Assembly (NCBI GenBank): GCA_013399305.1
Contig: VXAI01000021.1
Span: forward strand, 4,527,874 to 4,591,873
Length of the DNA stretch: 64,000 nt
Direction: 5' to 3'
DNA from: Rostratula benghalensis
Taxonomy: Eukaryota; Chordata; Aves; Charadriiformes; Rostratulidae
Shown: one piece after another, positions 52,591 through 64,000 of the stretch
How positions within the stretch are numbered: the first letter of the stretch is position 1
How the letters are laid out: every line of letters starts with the position of its first letter
Program-made: the position numbers and the translations under genes
Notes under the pieces: model-generated
The model's database searches: none
Told to the model about the DNA's origin: nothing
Seen by the model: only the letters and a program-made list of their open reading frames with translations

Positions 52591-55500
52591 AGAAAGGAGC
52601 ATTCTTATGGGTAATACAAACTATCAAAGTTACAGTTAATCAAAATAATTTTTAAACCAACTCTTGCACCTCAAGAGTTGTTGCCTGTATTGCGTCATCC
52701 TCTTAGGATGTCATTGAAATTTTGGCTTCTGATTTTAACTGAAAACCAACCCTTTCCAGGATAAGAGGGTTCAGTTATCTGGAAAAGCTGGATGGGGCCA
52801 GGAGGAGTCAATGAGAATGACAGATGCATTAAAACACCCAATAGCCCTTCCACTGACTTCAGTGGTAAAATAAGCCAAAAACATACTCTGTATTTAGGAG
52901 TTAAGATTGACTGGGACCTTTCTAAAATTACATATACAAAATACCAACTTCTGCAAATAATTATCAGGTCATATACCCATAAAAGTCAAGAAAAGATATT
53001 TTATTACCTGCTTATCTTATTTATTTACAGAATAGAGCCAATATTATTCAGCACAAGTAGCTGCTTGTAAGCAAGAAGACTTCAATCAGTAAGGAAGGGA
53101 GGTAATTAAAGTGAGGGAAATCCAAAACACAGTTATACCTACCAATCATGTCATCTAAATTGTACTATTTTATTCATTAAAAATAAAGCTTTGAAACAAA
53201 GATGCCATATTTTATACAAGTTCTTGATTACCTTTCTGCCGAGGGAGCATGTAATTTACAAGAAAGAGGACTTAAAGCTTTAAGTGCCTCTGACTTAATT
53301 CAGCATGCTGTATTGATGGTCCCATTTAGATGATTCCATTTTAGGCCCCTCTAACGCATTAAAGGCATGACTTACTCACATCCATTTGGCTAATGATCCC
53401 CTACTGCTCTAAAGTAAATGACAGCTATTTACAGTAAATTATTCAATTAGATAGAGGGAAGTGCAGTATTCATTTTATATTGTTTGACACGGCAAAACAA
53501 AAGTGTGCAAGAAGGCAGGTGGGGCATTTTAATCTTTCAGAATCAATTGTTTAATCCACAGCTAGAGAATAAATATACTCCACAATACTTGTCAGCATCA
53601 GATTTTTAGTGTAAACATTCTGAGAGAGACTGAAGTGTTACAACTCCAGATGATATAGTTCTGTCCACTTCAGAAGCCATCATACAATGCAAGGAATGCT
53701 GATAACCAGCATTATTTTAAGCACAATTTCAAGTAACACGAATAGTGACTTTTTTTTTTAAACATATGTTAGCAGGAGACCAAATTTCCATTTAAAAAAA
53801 ATGAAATAAGCATAAGCAATTCTGAATCCCATTTATTTGTAATGGGATTTATACTACTAAGTGCCTACCTCACTTTCAGAAACAAGACTGAATCTCCCAA
53901 GACATTTGGAAGTGGGGTATTTTAAATCCATGAAATCCCAGGAAAGGACAGCTCAGCTGCTTTCACAAATTAAGAGGGGAATTTAGAAAAAAAACCAATC
54001 AAATAAAGCACAAGCTAGAGAAGTACAGGTTGGGGTTAAAACACATCCTAGAAGAAGGGAGAATGATCATACTTCAGTACCTCAAAACTACTCTTAGATT
54101 TGAAGACCTTTTCACACATTCTTCTATTCTTTTCCAGGAGCTGAAGGGTGCGCTTTCATGTGTGAGCGCACATTTTACAGTCCTCATTGTATACATGCTG
54201 CTTTGGCCACCATGGCTGGAAAAGGCTGAAACCGTAACTTTGATGTCCCCTGTCAAACCCCTGCCTCATAAAAGAGAAAATAAAGGAGAAGTTCTCCTTA
54301 TTATGGGTAAAAACAGAAAATCCAAGGTGCAGGTAAGGCTACTGCACATCCTGAGCTTGCCTGTGACCATGCTTTGTACAGTTCTCAGGCCACCCAGCAC
54401 TTAATACAGAGGGGAAGAAGGAAGAGATCATTTGTCTGAGCCCTCCTGGCTAGCCCTGATTTGGGAGAATTTTTCTCTTCTGCAAGACCAGAGTGCCTCC
54501 AAACAAGTGCCAGACACCCCAAATAGAAGAACATCTTCCTCTGGCTAACCTGCCAACACATTTAATTATCTGCAGGCAGATGGCCAAGTTCAGCAAGCAC
54601 AGCTCCTGCTAAGTTTAATGGGAGTTGCACTGGTCTATGCCAGCAAGAGAAACTTGCTGGTGTACTGCAAGTAACACACTACAGAAAATACAACTGTAGC
54701 CAGCGTTGGTATTCAAAGGAGACATTTGAAAGGCTACAGAATCGACTACTCATCTTTTTTCTTACTGTTTCAATTCTTTTAAAGCTGCTAGCACAATGAA
54801 ATCTTTCCTACTCCTAGTATGTATTCACTCACTTGCATGAGCAAATATTTCAGACTGGCTATTTGTCATGATTAATTTAGTCAAAAGATCATCCTACTGC
54901 AACTAGACTATTATGAATTTAACTGTCTTTCAGTGCTTATATACCAGAGTGCTGTCCATGTTGTTCAGAAGACCTCCTGAATTCCTAAGATCTGCATTTC
55001 AAGGGCCGCAGGCCCTATTTTCTGCATTTTGGTACTTATTGCTTATTTTGCTAGCTACCTTCTCCCTCTTGTGAAGGATTTCATTCCTAGCTCTACTAGA
55101 ACCAAGTTTTAGACCAGATCCTCAGTGGCTCTAAGCTGTGGATGCTTTATCAGTTTGAACTAAGCCAAGATTACTCCATTGTTCTTTGCAGAAACTCAAA
55201 AATTCCCTCCTTAGAAATACCTTTTAGAGATTATGCTAATATAAGTAAGAGTAGTAACAATTCTAGACCCTTACAAGCAATACTCTTGTCTTTCAGTCTG
55301 TAGTGGCTATCTGCACTTGACCTATGCCCATTCATACAATGTCTTCCTTGTTAGCCCTCCTGCTCTCAGACTAAACACATTTATATCTGCTCATATTCCC
55401 TCTGGTGTACAAGGAAATGGCTCAGACTCACATTCTTTAAACATGCGATGATCCTCTGAAATGTTCCACAGTTATTTTCTGCTGAAAAATTACCTGCCTG

Positions 55501-56680
55501 AAAGGCACTGAGTTAAACCAGATTGCAAGCCAATTCTTTATCTAGTAAGAAGTTAAGAATAGTGAAAACACTTAGCATGAGACTTGAAATCACCCAAGAA
55601 GCCCAAGCTGTTAAAAAATTAAAAAATTGAAATGGGGAGAATATGAATTTTGGATCCACATTTTTAGCAACTTAATTCACTAGGACAGATTTTTCTACAC
55701 CTAATAATCACCTATTTCTTTAGTTATGAAATCTTGTATCCAGACAACCAAACAGGAGAGTTCAGAGCAACTGAGACATTCAAGATGTTGCCAATAAAGC
55801 TGCTACACATCATATCTGTACTGAGCAGCATTAAAGATGAAATATTGAGTGCACAACATAGCATAGGTATTTCTGAACAGCCGTTCAGAATAGGCTGGAG
55901 TGGCAAAAGTTAGAAGACATGGACGTGGATGGGAGATGTCAATGTTGCACTTCAGTTTTTCCTTAAGGTCTTCCCAAAAATCCCTTCCTTCCCCAGGGCT
56001 GGGTGATGGGTGCATTAGCTGCCCACACAGCTGGTGGGAGCAGAGCTCAGTGGCGCACTCACACCAGCAGTGACAGCATGGCCAAGATGGCCTATGGATG
56101 TGGCTAGTGCTGTCGCCAAGTGCAACTGTTGGAAGGAGTGGCTTTCTCTAGAATGAGTTACTTAACATCATCTCCTTTCAAATGGTACAGACTGGGATGG
56201 TGAGGCTTGGGGACTCTCAGCTCCCATGTCCTCATCCCAATTTACTGTCAGCCCTTGCTGTCCCAAGCAAAAGTCCTGTCACTACTGTGCACAAGTTTCT
56301 CCAGAACAAGGACATTAACTGCTCCAAATAGACTTGATTTACAAATAGTATTCACAAAATACCTGAACATCCCCCACTGAGGCACAGATCACAGTAAAAT
56401 TATATCAAAATACAGTACAATTTCCTTCCACCTTATGCAGGTGCACTGCAATTTCATTCAGATTGTAATTGGCAGGTATTAAAGGTCAGGCTCACACATC
56501 AACTGGAAAATGGCACAATTACTAGTTAGCCCAAACCTGCTCACACAACATCAAGTTTTGCTAGGTTGTCATTGTTTTCTAGTGATGGCAATACTCAGCT
56601 AAATAAAAGAAGAGGCAACATTTCCATATGAGATACTGAGTATGCCACTCTATAATGGCCCCTCTCCTACTTTCATAATT

Positions 56681-56718
56681 CACACACATATATATACACA
56701 TATATTCACATATATATT
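56681..56718. repeat. CA/TA microsatellite
   Basis: An alternating CACACA and TATATA tract with interruptions. Confidence 0.85.
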
Positions 56719-57587
56719 AAAAAGTCTAGACAAACCATTTTTAATAGAACCATGTAGAATGATTCCCTGAGGCTTTCCAGGTCTCTCACAATGTCAGCAG
56801 CTGGTTTATATATACTTGTAGAAGTGGATGTCCAGCTATTTTGTATGGGTTTTGTTGGGGTTTTTTTGACATTTTCTCTCATAAAGGCCAGAGGTCACCT
56901 TCTCACAAGTCCTATGAATGCTCCAAGTCATATGTTTAGGAGCTAGAAGGAGGGAGGGAGAAGCAAGAGCATTCAAACACACAAAAGATGTAAGAAAACA
57001 GATACAAAAGAAAAATCTATTCTAGGGAGTCACATTGAAAAGGACTGTGACAAGGTCTGAAAAATAAACAAAGCTGATGCTCCATGAAAATTTCTGATTG
57101 CATCCTAGACTTCTAGCATAGCACATCGGTCTGTGTGGATATAGTTAAGTCCCTGGCACGAGGCAAAGCTTTAGCAATGACAAGAGCACATTTCAGGCAT
57201 AGAACTGTGTTATATTTTACTCATGCATCCTTCAACCAGACAATCCAGGTTGGCTGCACTTTTCTTTTGTAAATCAGCATAATTCAGCTCTTAAAATTCC
57301 TCTTATTTTTCCTTCATTTAATGATTTCTCCAGAAGCACTTAAAATCAAGGGCATTTAGAGAACTAAATTAGAAAGTCTGGCATATGAAGACTCAGTTTC
57401 TTAGAAATAGATTAACATCCCATTTTCTGGAATTCTAATCAGCTTCTGCTTTTTATTTCATCCCTATTAGATGGCAATCTCCAGAACATTTTTATGGCTG
57501 TTGAATATTCATTCCTGCTTTTTCCTTTAAAGGAAATCTATTTAAATGACTGATTTTGTAACTCACATCAAAGTCCAAGTCCCAGGG

Positions 57588-57604
57588 AAAAAAAAAAAAA
57601 AAAA
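57588..57604. repeat. Poly-A run of 17
   Basis: An uninterrupted A run following CCCAGGG. No retrocopy is recognised next to it. Confidence 0.85.
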
Positions 57605-58711
57605 GTGGATATAAAAGTACCAAAGTTTATACCTTATATGGTAGAAGGATAACAAGGATAACAGAGTTTCAATGGCAAAACTCTTTCTACTTCAGAGACA
57701 AGCATATAGCTCTACACTTCACTGAGTATACTTCGGAATCTAACAGTGCTGTACACCATAGACATATTCTTACATTTCTAGAGAAATCCACCTCCAACTT
57801 TTTGTCTTCCTCAAGTTCACAGATGATCTACACTTTCTCAGGATGTGAACCAACACCTTATTTATATTAATGGCTACAGTAACTCCAGGCTAGCAAGAAG
57901 GTCTCTTTGCTGGTTAGCACGGGCAGTTTGAGAGAGCAAGGAGGCTTGAGCTCTGTGTGTAACAATACTCCTTGTTCTCCTAGTTTCTGTCTCCCACTCT
58001 GCTGCCAGCAATTGCTCCTCTGACCTCTTCCAGCTGTCAAACCCCCTCACCAGCACTGTAGTGGGACCACCAAGAGCAGCCTCTGGCTTGTGTCTGCCCC
58101 GACACCACAGCAGCCCATTAGAAAGCTGAGCAGCACTGAGTCACAGCTGAAAGCAGCACTGGGAGCCCTTTCCCACCCATGAGGAACATCAATTGTCAAA
58201 GCACACACCCACCTTTTCAGTTACAAGTCCATGAAAATACGAAATCAAACCAGATTTTCTTTTGTTCATAGCCATGCTCCTACAAGCACCTTATGTAAAA
58301 AGCAAGAAGGAAAAAAAGCTGCCACACAACACACACCTAAAGTAAGATTACTTCAGCTGTGCTTTGGCAAAAAGCCTAGGCAACAAAAAGATTTTTCCCT
58401 TTAGCTAGCAAACTGATCCCATTTCCCTTTTTCCAGGGCCCACATCTGTATATTCAACTATAGTTTTGGTATCAGCCTTTATAGCTTTCATATGGTTACC
58501 ATTTCTAAGGAAACCACTTCCTCAGTATAGACACAGTTAGTATATTTTCCTATTTTCGTGTATTCTGGACTTGGCAGAATACTTGCAGAGTGTGGGAGAG
58601 GGGAAAGGAGACACTGCCAGGCATAGAAATCAGACCTAGAAAAATCAAAGGTAAATATGTTTAAGACAATAGATCAAATATGCAAAAATTATTAGGAAAT
58701 TATGTTTCAAC

Positions 58712-59411
58712 CTCACGGAATTGTCAGAGTTGGAAGGGACCTCTAGTTATCACTAAGTCCCACTCCCCTGCTAAAGCAGGATTGCCTACAACACATTACT
58801 CAGGGCTGCATCCAGGCAGGTCATGAAGATCTCCAGAGAAGGGGACTCCACAACCTCCCTGGGCAGCCTGTTCCAGCCCTCTTTCACCCTCAACCTAAAG
58901 AAGTTTTTCCTCATATTTGAATGGAACTTCCTATGTTACATCTTGTGCCCATTGGCCCTCGTCCTGTCACTGGGAACAACTGAAAAAAGTCTGGCTCCAT
59001 CCTCCTTCAACCCACCCTTTAGGTACTTGTAAGCATTAATGAGGTCTCCCCTCAGCCTTCTCTAGGCTAAAGAGCCCCAGCTCTCTCATCCTTTCTTCAT
59101 AAGGGAGGATCTCCAATCCCTCAATCATCTTTGTTGCCCTACGCTGGACTCTCTCCAGTAGTTCCCTGTCCCTCTTGAACTGAGGAACCCAGAACCGGAG
59201 GCAGTATTCCAGTTGTGGCCTCACCAGTGTGAAGTAGAGAGGGAAAATGACCTCCCTCAACCTACTGGCCACACTCTTTCCTACACAGCCCAGAATTCCG
59301 TTGACCCTCTTGGCAACAACGGCACATTGCTGGCTCGTGGATAATTTACTGTCTACCAGGACCCCCAGATCCTTCTCCTTAGAAGTGCTTTCCAGCAGGT
59401 CCACCCCTCAC
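58712..59411 (-). mobile_element. Largest young CR1 LINE copy (about 700 bp)
   Basis: Starts at the 3' end (TCACGGAATTGTCAGAGTTG) and extends to the CTTTCCAGCAGGTCCACCCC block. The minus strand keeps a 122-codon open frame at 59036-59404 that reads as the CR1 ORF2 C-terminus. It includes [48 protein letters not shown] and [20 protein letters not shown]. The rest of the reverse transcriptase and the endonuclease domain are missing, so it is a dead, 5'-truncated insertion. Confidence 0.95.
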
Positions 59412-62199
59412 TTTCTGCCTTTCTTTTCTCAGTTCAGCTATTGCAACAGTTCCTGTCTTTTCAGCGAGATTTCATGTAAGTGTGAAAGCATTATCTGTAG
59501 AGGAACTAAAGCAGCCAGGTCACCATCCTCACTAATACCTGCCTAGGTGCATCTACCTCTGCTTCCCTGGGAGCACAGTGCCCTGGGGATAACAGCAACT
59601 TTGCTCACCTGCTCTGTCTTAGATACAACAACCATCACATTGCCAGTAAAAATCTCCAAGCATTTATGTAAATGTAATCTCTAACACATCTGCACCTTGA
59701 TGTAGTATATCATGGTGCCTAGCTAACAGAGGTAGCAAAGGCAACCAAGATCCCCAGTACAGACAAGGCAATTGCAGAATCCAATATAAGTAAACTCTGA
59801 GACAAAGACAGACATTAAATACCATGACTTTTAAAGAAAATATAACACCAGTTCTCAGCTGGTTCTGGTATTAGTGGCCACAGTCTCTCAGGAGCAGGCT
59901 TTTGCCTACCTTAACAGTTTACAAGTCAATACATTAAACAGTGATAAAGACACAAGTCAAAGGAACTCAGGAGAACACATTTCAGTCTGCCACTGCCATA
60001 GCAGGGATTGATGTCAACCATTGCAGCTCTTTGCTCCATCACACACTATTGAACAATTTTTTGGACACATAATACTGCCATCAAAAAACAACCAGCTATA
60101 CATCCTGAAACATCTCACCCAGCCTGTAACAAACAAGAGGTGGAAAAAACAAGATAGCCAAAGGTCAGTCCACTCTTGGTATAATCGATGCCTTCAAACA
60201 CACTCCCTTGCATTTGAGCTGAAAAGACGTTTACATCCTGTATGCAGTATATGCTTGGCAGTGTGTAGTTCCCTTATATGAAGAACATTGACATGTGCAA
60301 CTTGCTTAGATACTGATCTTTGAGAACAAGTTGACCTAGTTTTAATTCTTCCTCCCATACTTGCCTTTTTTAATAAATTTGCTTTCCCAGCTGCAAAGCC
60401 TGGAAGAGTATGCAACCCAGCCAGCTCTCAAATATTGCTCCCTACTGTATTTTCTAATAGTTTCTTTCCAATAACCGCATTGTTCTTGCATATGTATTTT
60501 CTACCTGTTGAATCTCTCACTGGGACTCCAGCTGTCTTCTAAAAGCAGGTAATGATCAACAGGCCATTTGATTCCAGTGAACAAGTTTTCAAATATTTTT
60601 TATTTCTCCAAATTAAAGGAGATCTCTTGCAGCAGATCTTGAAGAACAAAATCTCTCAAGATATCACATCAGATTCAAGGGATGAGATTTTCAGACAGAG
60701 AAAACATAGCAAAAAGAATCAGAAATTCTTTCTAAATTTGATGAACACTTATTTTCTGGACCAAATACAAGGCTTCCAGCACATATCTGACTTATGAATC
60801 AGAAAATTACTTTTCTGAAGCAAAATATAATGTTGTAATATAGATTCATTAAGAACATAACCTACAGTGAATCAACAACTTATTTTACTGGAGGACAGCA
60901 TGGGTGCCAACAAGAGATGGCAATCATGGAGCAGTGCCAGGTTACCCCTGCTGAAAATATGGCTCACTCCCCTTGCCATAGAGAGCTAAAATCTAAGAAT
61001 ACTGTGCTATGGCCCAGGTTCATTAAGATGCATTTCCAGCTATTACACTTTTGCTGACATTTGTATACTCTGTCCTGAAGTAGACAGCAAAATAGAATTC
61101 AGCATATGCAGTACAACAAGCCATCCCTGGGGAAACTCAGCATCTCTGGATGCCACTTCCCTCCAACAGAAAACTCAGTGGCAAATGCTACGTTTTCTTT
61201 CCCCCATACACTGGTCTTATCTTCAGCACAGGGCCAGTAAGTGGAAATGAAAAGCTGCTTTTCCATAGGATTAGAGCACAGACTCAAACTGTATAATTTA
61301 GAAAGTCTTCTTCAGGATATATACTTTAAGCTTTGTAAATATTAAGAATTTGTCATCATTGAGGCAGTTAAAAATAATTTGCTTTGTCACAAGTAGCTAG
61401 AGTATATGGAGAAAAATTTTTAAATCAAAATTATTTGAAGAGTTGTCACGTAAAGCAGAAAAATATTTAGCTGCTCTTCTGAAAGTTTTGCAACATTATC
61501 CCCAATTTTAGGAACTACTTACTGTGAGCTGTGTGCTACAAAGAACTTTGATTACATAAAGCATCCAACTAATAAAGTAATTAATAATTCATGATTAGTA
61601 AAACATCACATTAATTACTACTATAATTAAAATAGACTAACTTAAAGAAAACAAAACAGATATCCTTATCTCTATGGTCAAAGGCAATGTTAACTTCTAG
61701 TGAAAGACTGAGATTTTAGTTCTGATGTTCACTACATCTTGTAACATTTACAAACATGTTTAAGTGCATGAAATCTGAAAGTAATCACATGACTCAAAAA
61801 TGTAATAAGGAAAAGCATAAACTATTCCTTCAGATTATGTGACACAAAAATGCTCACATTAAGTCTTAAAAGTAGCTTACAAATCTTTGAATCAAGAACA
61901 AAGCAGACAGCATACTAATATAATGTAGAGGAAAAGTTCAATTTGTTTTTCACAGCATGGTAGCAAGCTTAGTACTTAGACATGGCATTTACTTTTCCGT
62001 CTTTTAATCCATCTTAATAAATAAGCAGACATTTATCCTACAAGCCACTTTTTCAAGATATCTGTAGGACTGGTAAGTGCATTTCTGTCTGCTCCAGGCT
62101 TGAAGTGGAGAGCAAGGGAGCAGTAAATGCTTCAGCTTTTCATGGGCACATCACATCTCTATACTGCATTGAGCGTAGACATACTTGTCCTTCAAGACA

Positions 62200-62212
62200 A
62201 ATATATATATAT
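62200..62212. repeat. Short TA microsatellite
   Basis: A short alternating AT tract between CAAGACAA and TTGCCC. Confidence 0.8.
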
Positions 62213-64000
62213 TGCCCAAAAAATTGCTACATTTCCATGTGCTCCATCTTCAGTTACCTGTACAAAGACTAACTAGCAGAGCTAAGGTGAAAATTCCTCC
62301 AAGAAGTACTTACCATCATCAAATTACTAAGCTTACCTGCAAGGGGATGAATGGTGCATGGCTTTACTTATTTTACAGTGAACATTAGCCTACCTACTAG
62401 TTTGGATACCACTGGAATATCAGATGCTATTAAACCAAAGCCTCAGGCAGCGGTTGACATAATACTGAAAGTAGACTTAATTCCTTTTACTTCCACTGGA
62501 GCAAGGAATGACCATATGATCATGTTTCCTTACCAAAATGGAATTTGTGGAAGAGAAACGAAGGGGCCAATTCAGCCCTTTTCAAAGTCTATGCAACCTC
62601 AAATAGTCAGGTCTACGATGCATTTAAGGCATTGTATTTTGGGGGCTGACTTATTGGGTATACTTTTGGAATTATAATTTACATCAATCCAGCTGGAGAA
62701 ACAGCAGTAACGGTGCTCTTTTTCAAAAGATCAGCATTTAATTGTTAAAAAGATTATTTTTTATTATTAAGTAAAATTATTCCTGAAATCATATCCTCTG
62801 TGTTTTTTTCCCTGGCCCAGTTTTCAGTACTGGGAACTGAAGTCCATCTGTTTTCAAGAGACTCATTAACTGGGAAGACAGAGTACATAAAGCTGGAACA
62901 AGACCCCTCTGCAGAATAGTTTTCCTCTGCACTGAAAAACTGCTGCATTCTCCCTTCAGGCCAAAGGAGACCCTCAATCAATGTATAAAAATGTTTCAGA
63001 AGAACAGGAAGCCTGCTAGCTAGGACAGCACAAACTGGGAAAGTACAGTCCAGCTCCTGCTGCTTGAATCACGACAGCTCCCCCAGCCTTGGTTCAACTT
63101 CCTTCTCATCAGCCAGAAGAAACATTTGTTGTTCTATGCTGAGAAGTCATTTGATGGTTATAGTAGCATTTAATTCAGCTGGTTTATGCTAACAGCTAAC
63201 AGCTTTTGAAAAATTAATTGCATACAGTGTTTGCCACCCAGCCTCCAAATTCCTTCTTCTATAATATATAAAAACAGCACAAAGAAACTTTACAAAAGAG
63301 AAAGGTATCATCACCGAAGGGACCAGAGGGGTGTGTAATGCAATCATGAAACACAAGCAGAATCAAGCTCAACAGCACTCATTTTCTAGTATAACTAATG
63401 CATCATTTATGATGGTTTGCTGTTAGCTGTGAGTTCTTACTTGAGCACCTTTTATTTCAATGAAAGAGCATAAGCTCAGCTGTTGCTACATGGGCTTTAT
63501 CTTTGGCTTCAAACTAAGTGCAAACATAGGTCTCAAAATCACCTCTTTTTGCAGGCCATAACACAAGTAATTCCTTCTCTGTGATAACTTATTTGACAAG
63601 ATTGCAATGCTCTCTATGAACAATTTCAAAACTCTGCAAAAGGAGTCTTTTCTGCTGATTTTAGTCTTGGGGCAGGTTGGGGAGTGCAGTTTAACCTCTT
63701 TAAACATGTTTGCATCTCTAATAGCAAGAAAACATAGAATCTAAATACTATTAAAAAAAAAAACCTGTAAACTCTTTCAAGCACAAACAGAAGTAAGGAC
63801 AGCCAGAAGAGAAATACCATATCTATGTTATATAATTTCAGGGAAAATGACAAATCCAGAGAAACTCTTGCTTTTACTTACACTGCTTAATATGCAAAGA
63901 TATCCAGGGTTTCACTCCTGCCAGGATCCCAATCCAGCAAAGTACTTAAGGATGTTCATAGGAACCAAAATGAAAAACCTTACATGTTTAAAACCTGACA

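Larger units (their letters stand above)
40078..64000. other. Region upstream of the placed INSC exons (5' intron or flank)
   Basis: About 24 kb with no exon I can support. It is either the first intron of a longer INSC isoform or 5' flanking DNA. The sub-stretches 40078-43523, 43719-45881, 45999-51227, 51485-58711 and 59412-64000 hold only the simple repeats, small CR1 pieces and MIR-like relics listed separately. The longest open frames (plus strand 50491-50949; minus strand 47314-47658) have no recognisable domain. Confidence 0.7.

Noticed and set aside
57874..58056. 60-codon minus-strand frame in a GC-richer patch as an INSC first exon
   Set aside because: Charged, low-similarity sequence with no donor in suitable phase and no resemblance to the INSC N-terminus.

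Overview
The window is AT-rich vertebrate DNA, almost certainly avian. The main reason is at least eleven CR1 LINE fragments with the avian/crocodilian 3' signature (runs of ATTCTATGATTCTATG), together with very low gene density and long introns. No bacterial or viral gene organisation is visible.

One protein-coding gene is recognisable. It is INSC (inscuteable, the spindle-orientation adaptor), on the minus strand. I could place five exons by reading splice sites, codon phase and similarity to the vertebrate protein. In transcription order they are 40077-39984, 10278-9933, 9343-9291 (a 53-nt small exon), 7666-7543 and 5086-4973. From the candidate start codon at 40036 they join in perfect phase: 53+346+53+124+114 = 690 nt, or 230 codons. 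That is the N-terminal part of the protein: the LGN/GPSM2-binding region and the lead-in to the armadillo-repeat region. The C-terminal exons lie beyond the left edge. The reading frame stays open upstream of the start codon to the splice acceptor at 40078, so an alternative longer N-terminus is likely, but its first exon was not identified.

Layout: 1-4972 is intron at the left edge. 4973-10278 holds the cluster of four exons. 10279-39983 is one intron of about 29.7 kb carrying most of the transposon remnants. 40078-64000 is either the first intron of a longer isoform or 5' flank, and I see no convincing exon in it.

Repeats: young CR1 copies lie in both orientations. One has inserted into a much older CR1/L3-like copy (13985-15460). 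Another has lost an internal segment. There are four candidate MIR-type SINE relics, one weak 5S-rRNA-like patch, one exact 33-bp tandem duplication, and several homopolymer and TA/CA microsatellite tracts. I found no CRISPR array, operon, rRNA or tRNA gene, and nothing I would call an undescribed system. The most useful results are the INSC exon model and the nested-repeat chronology.
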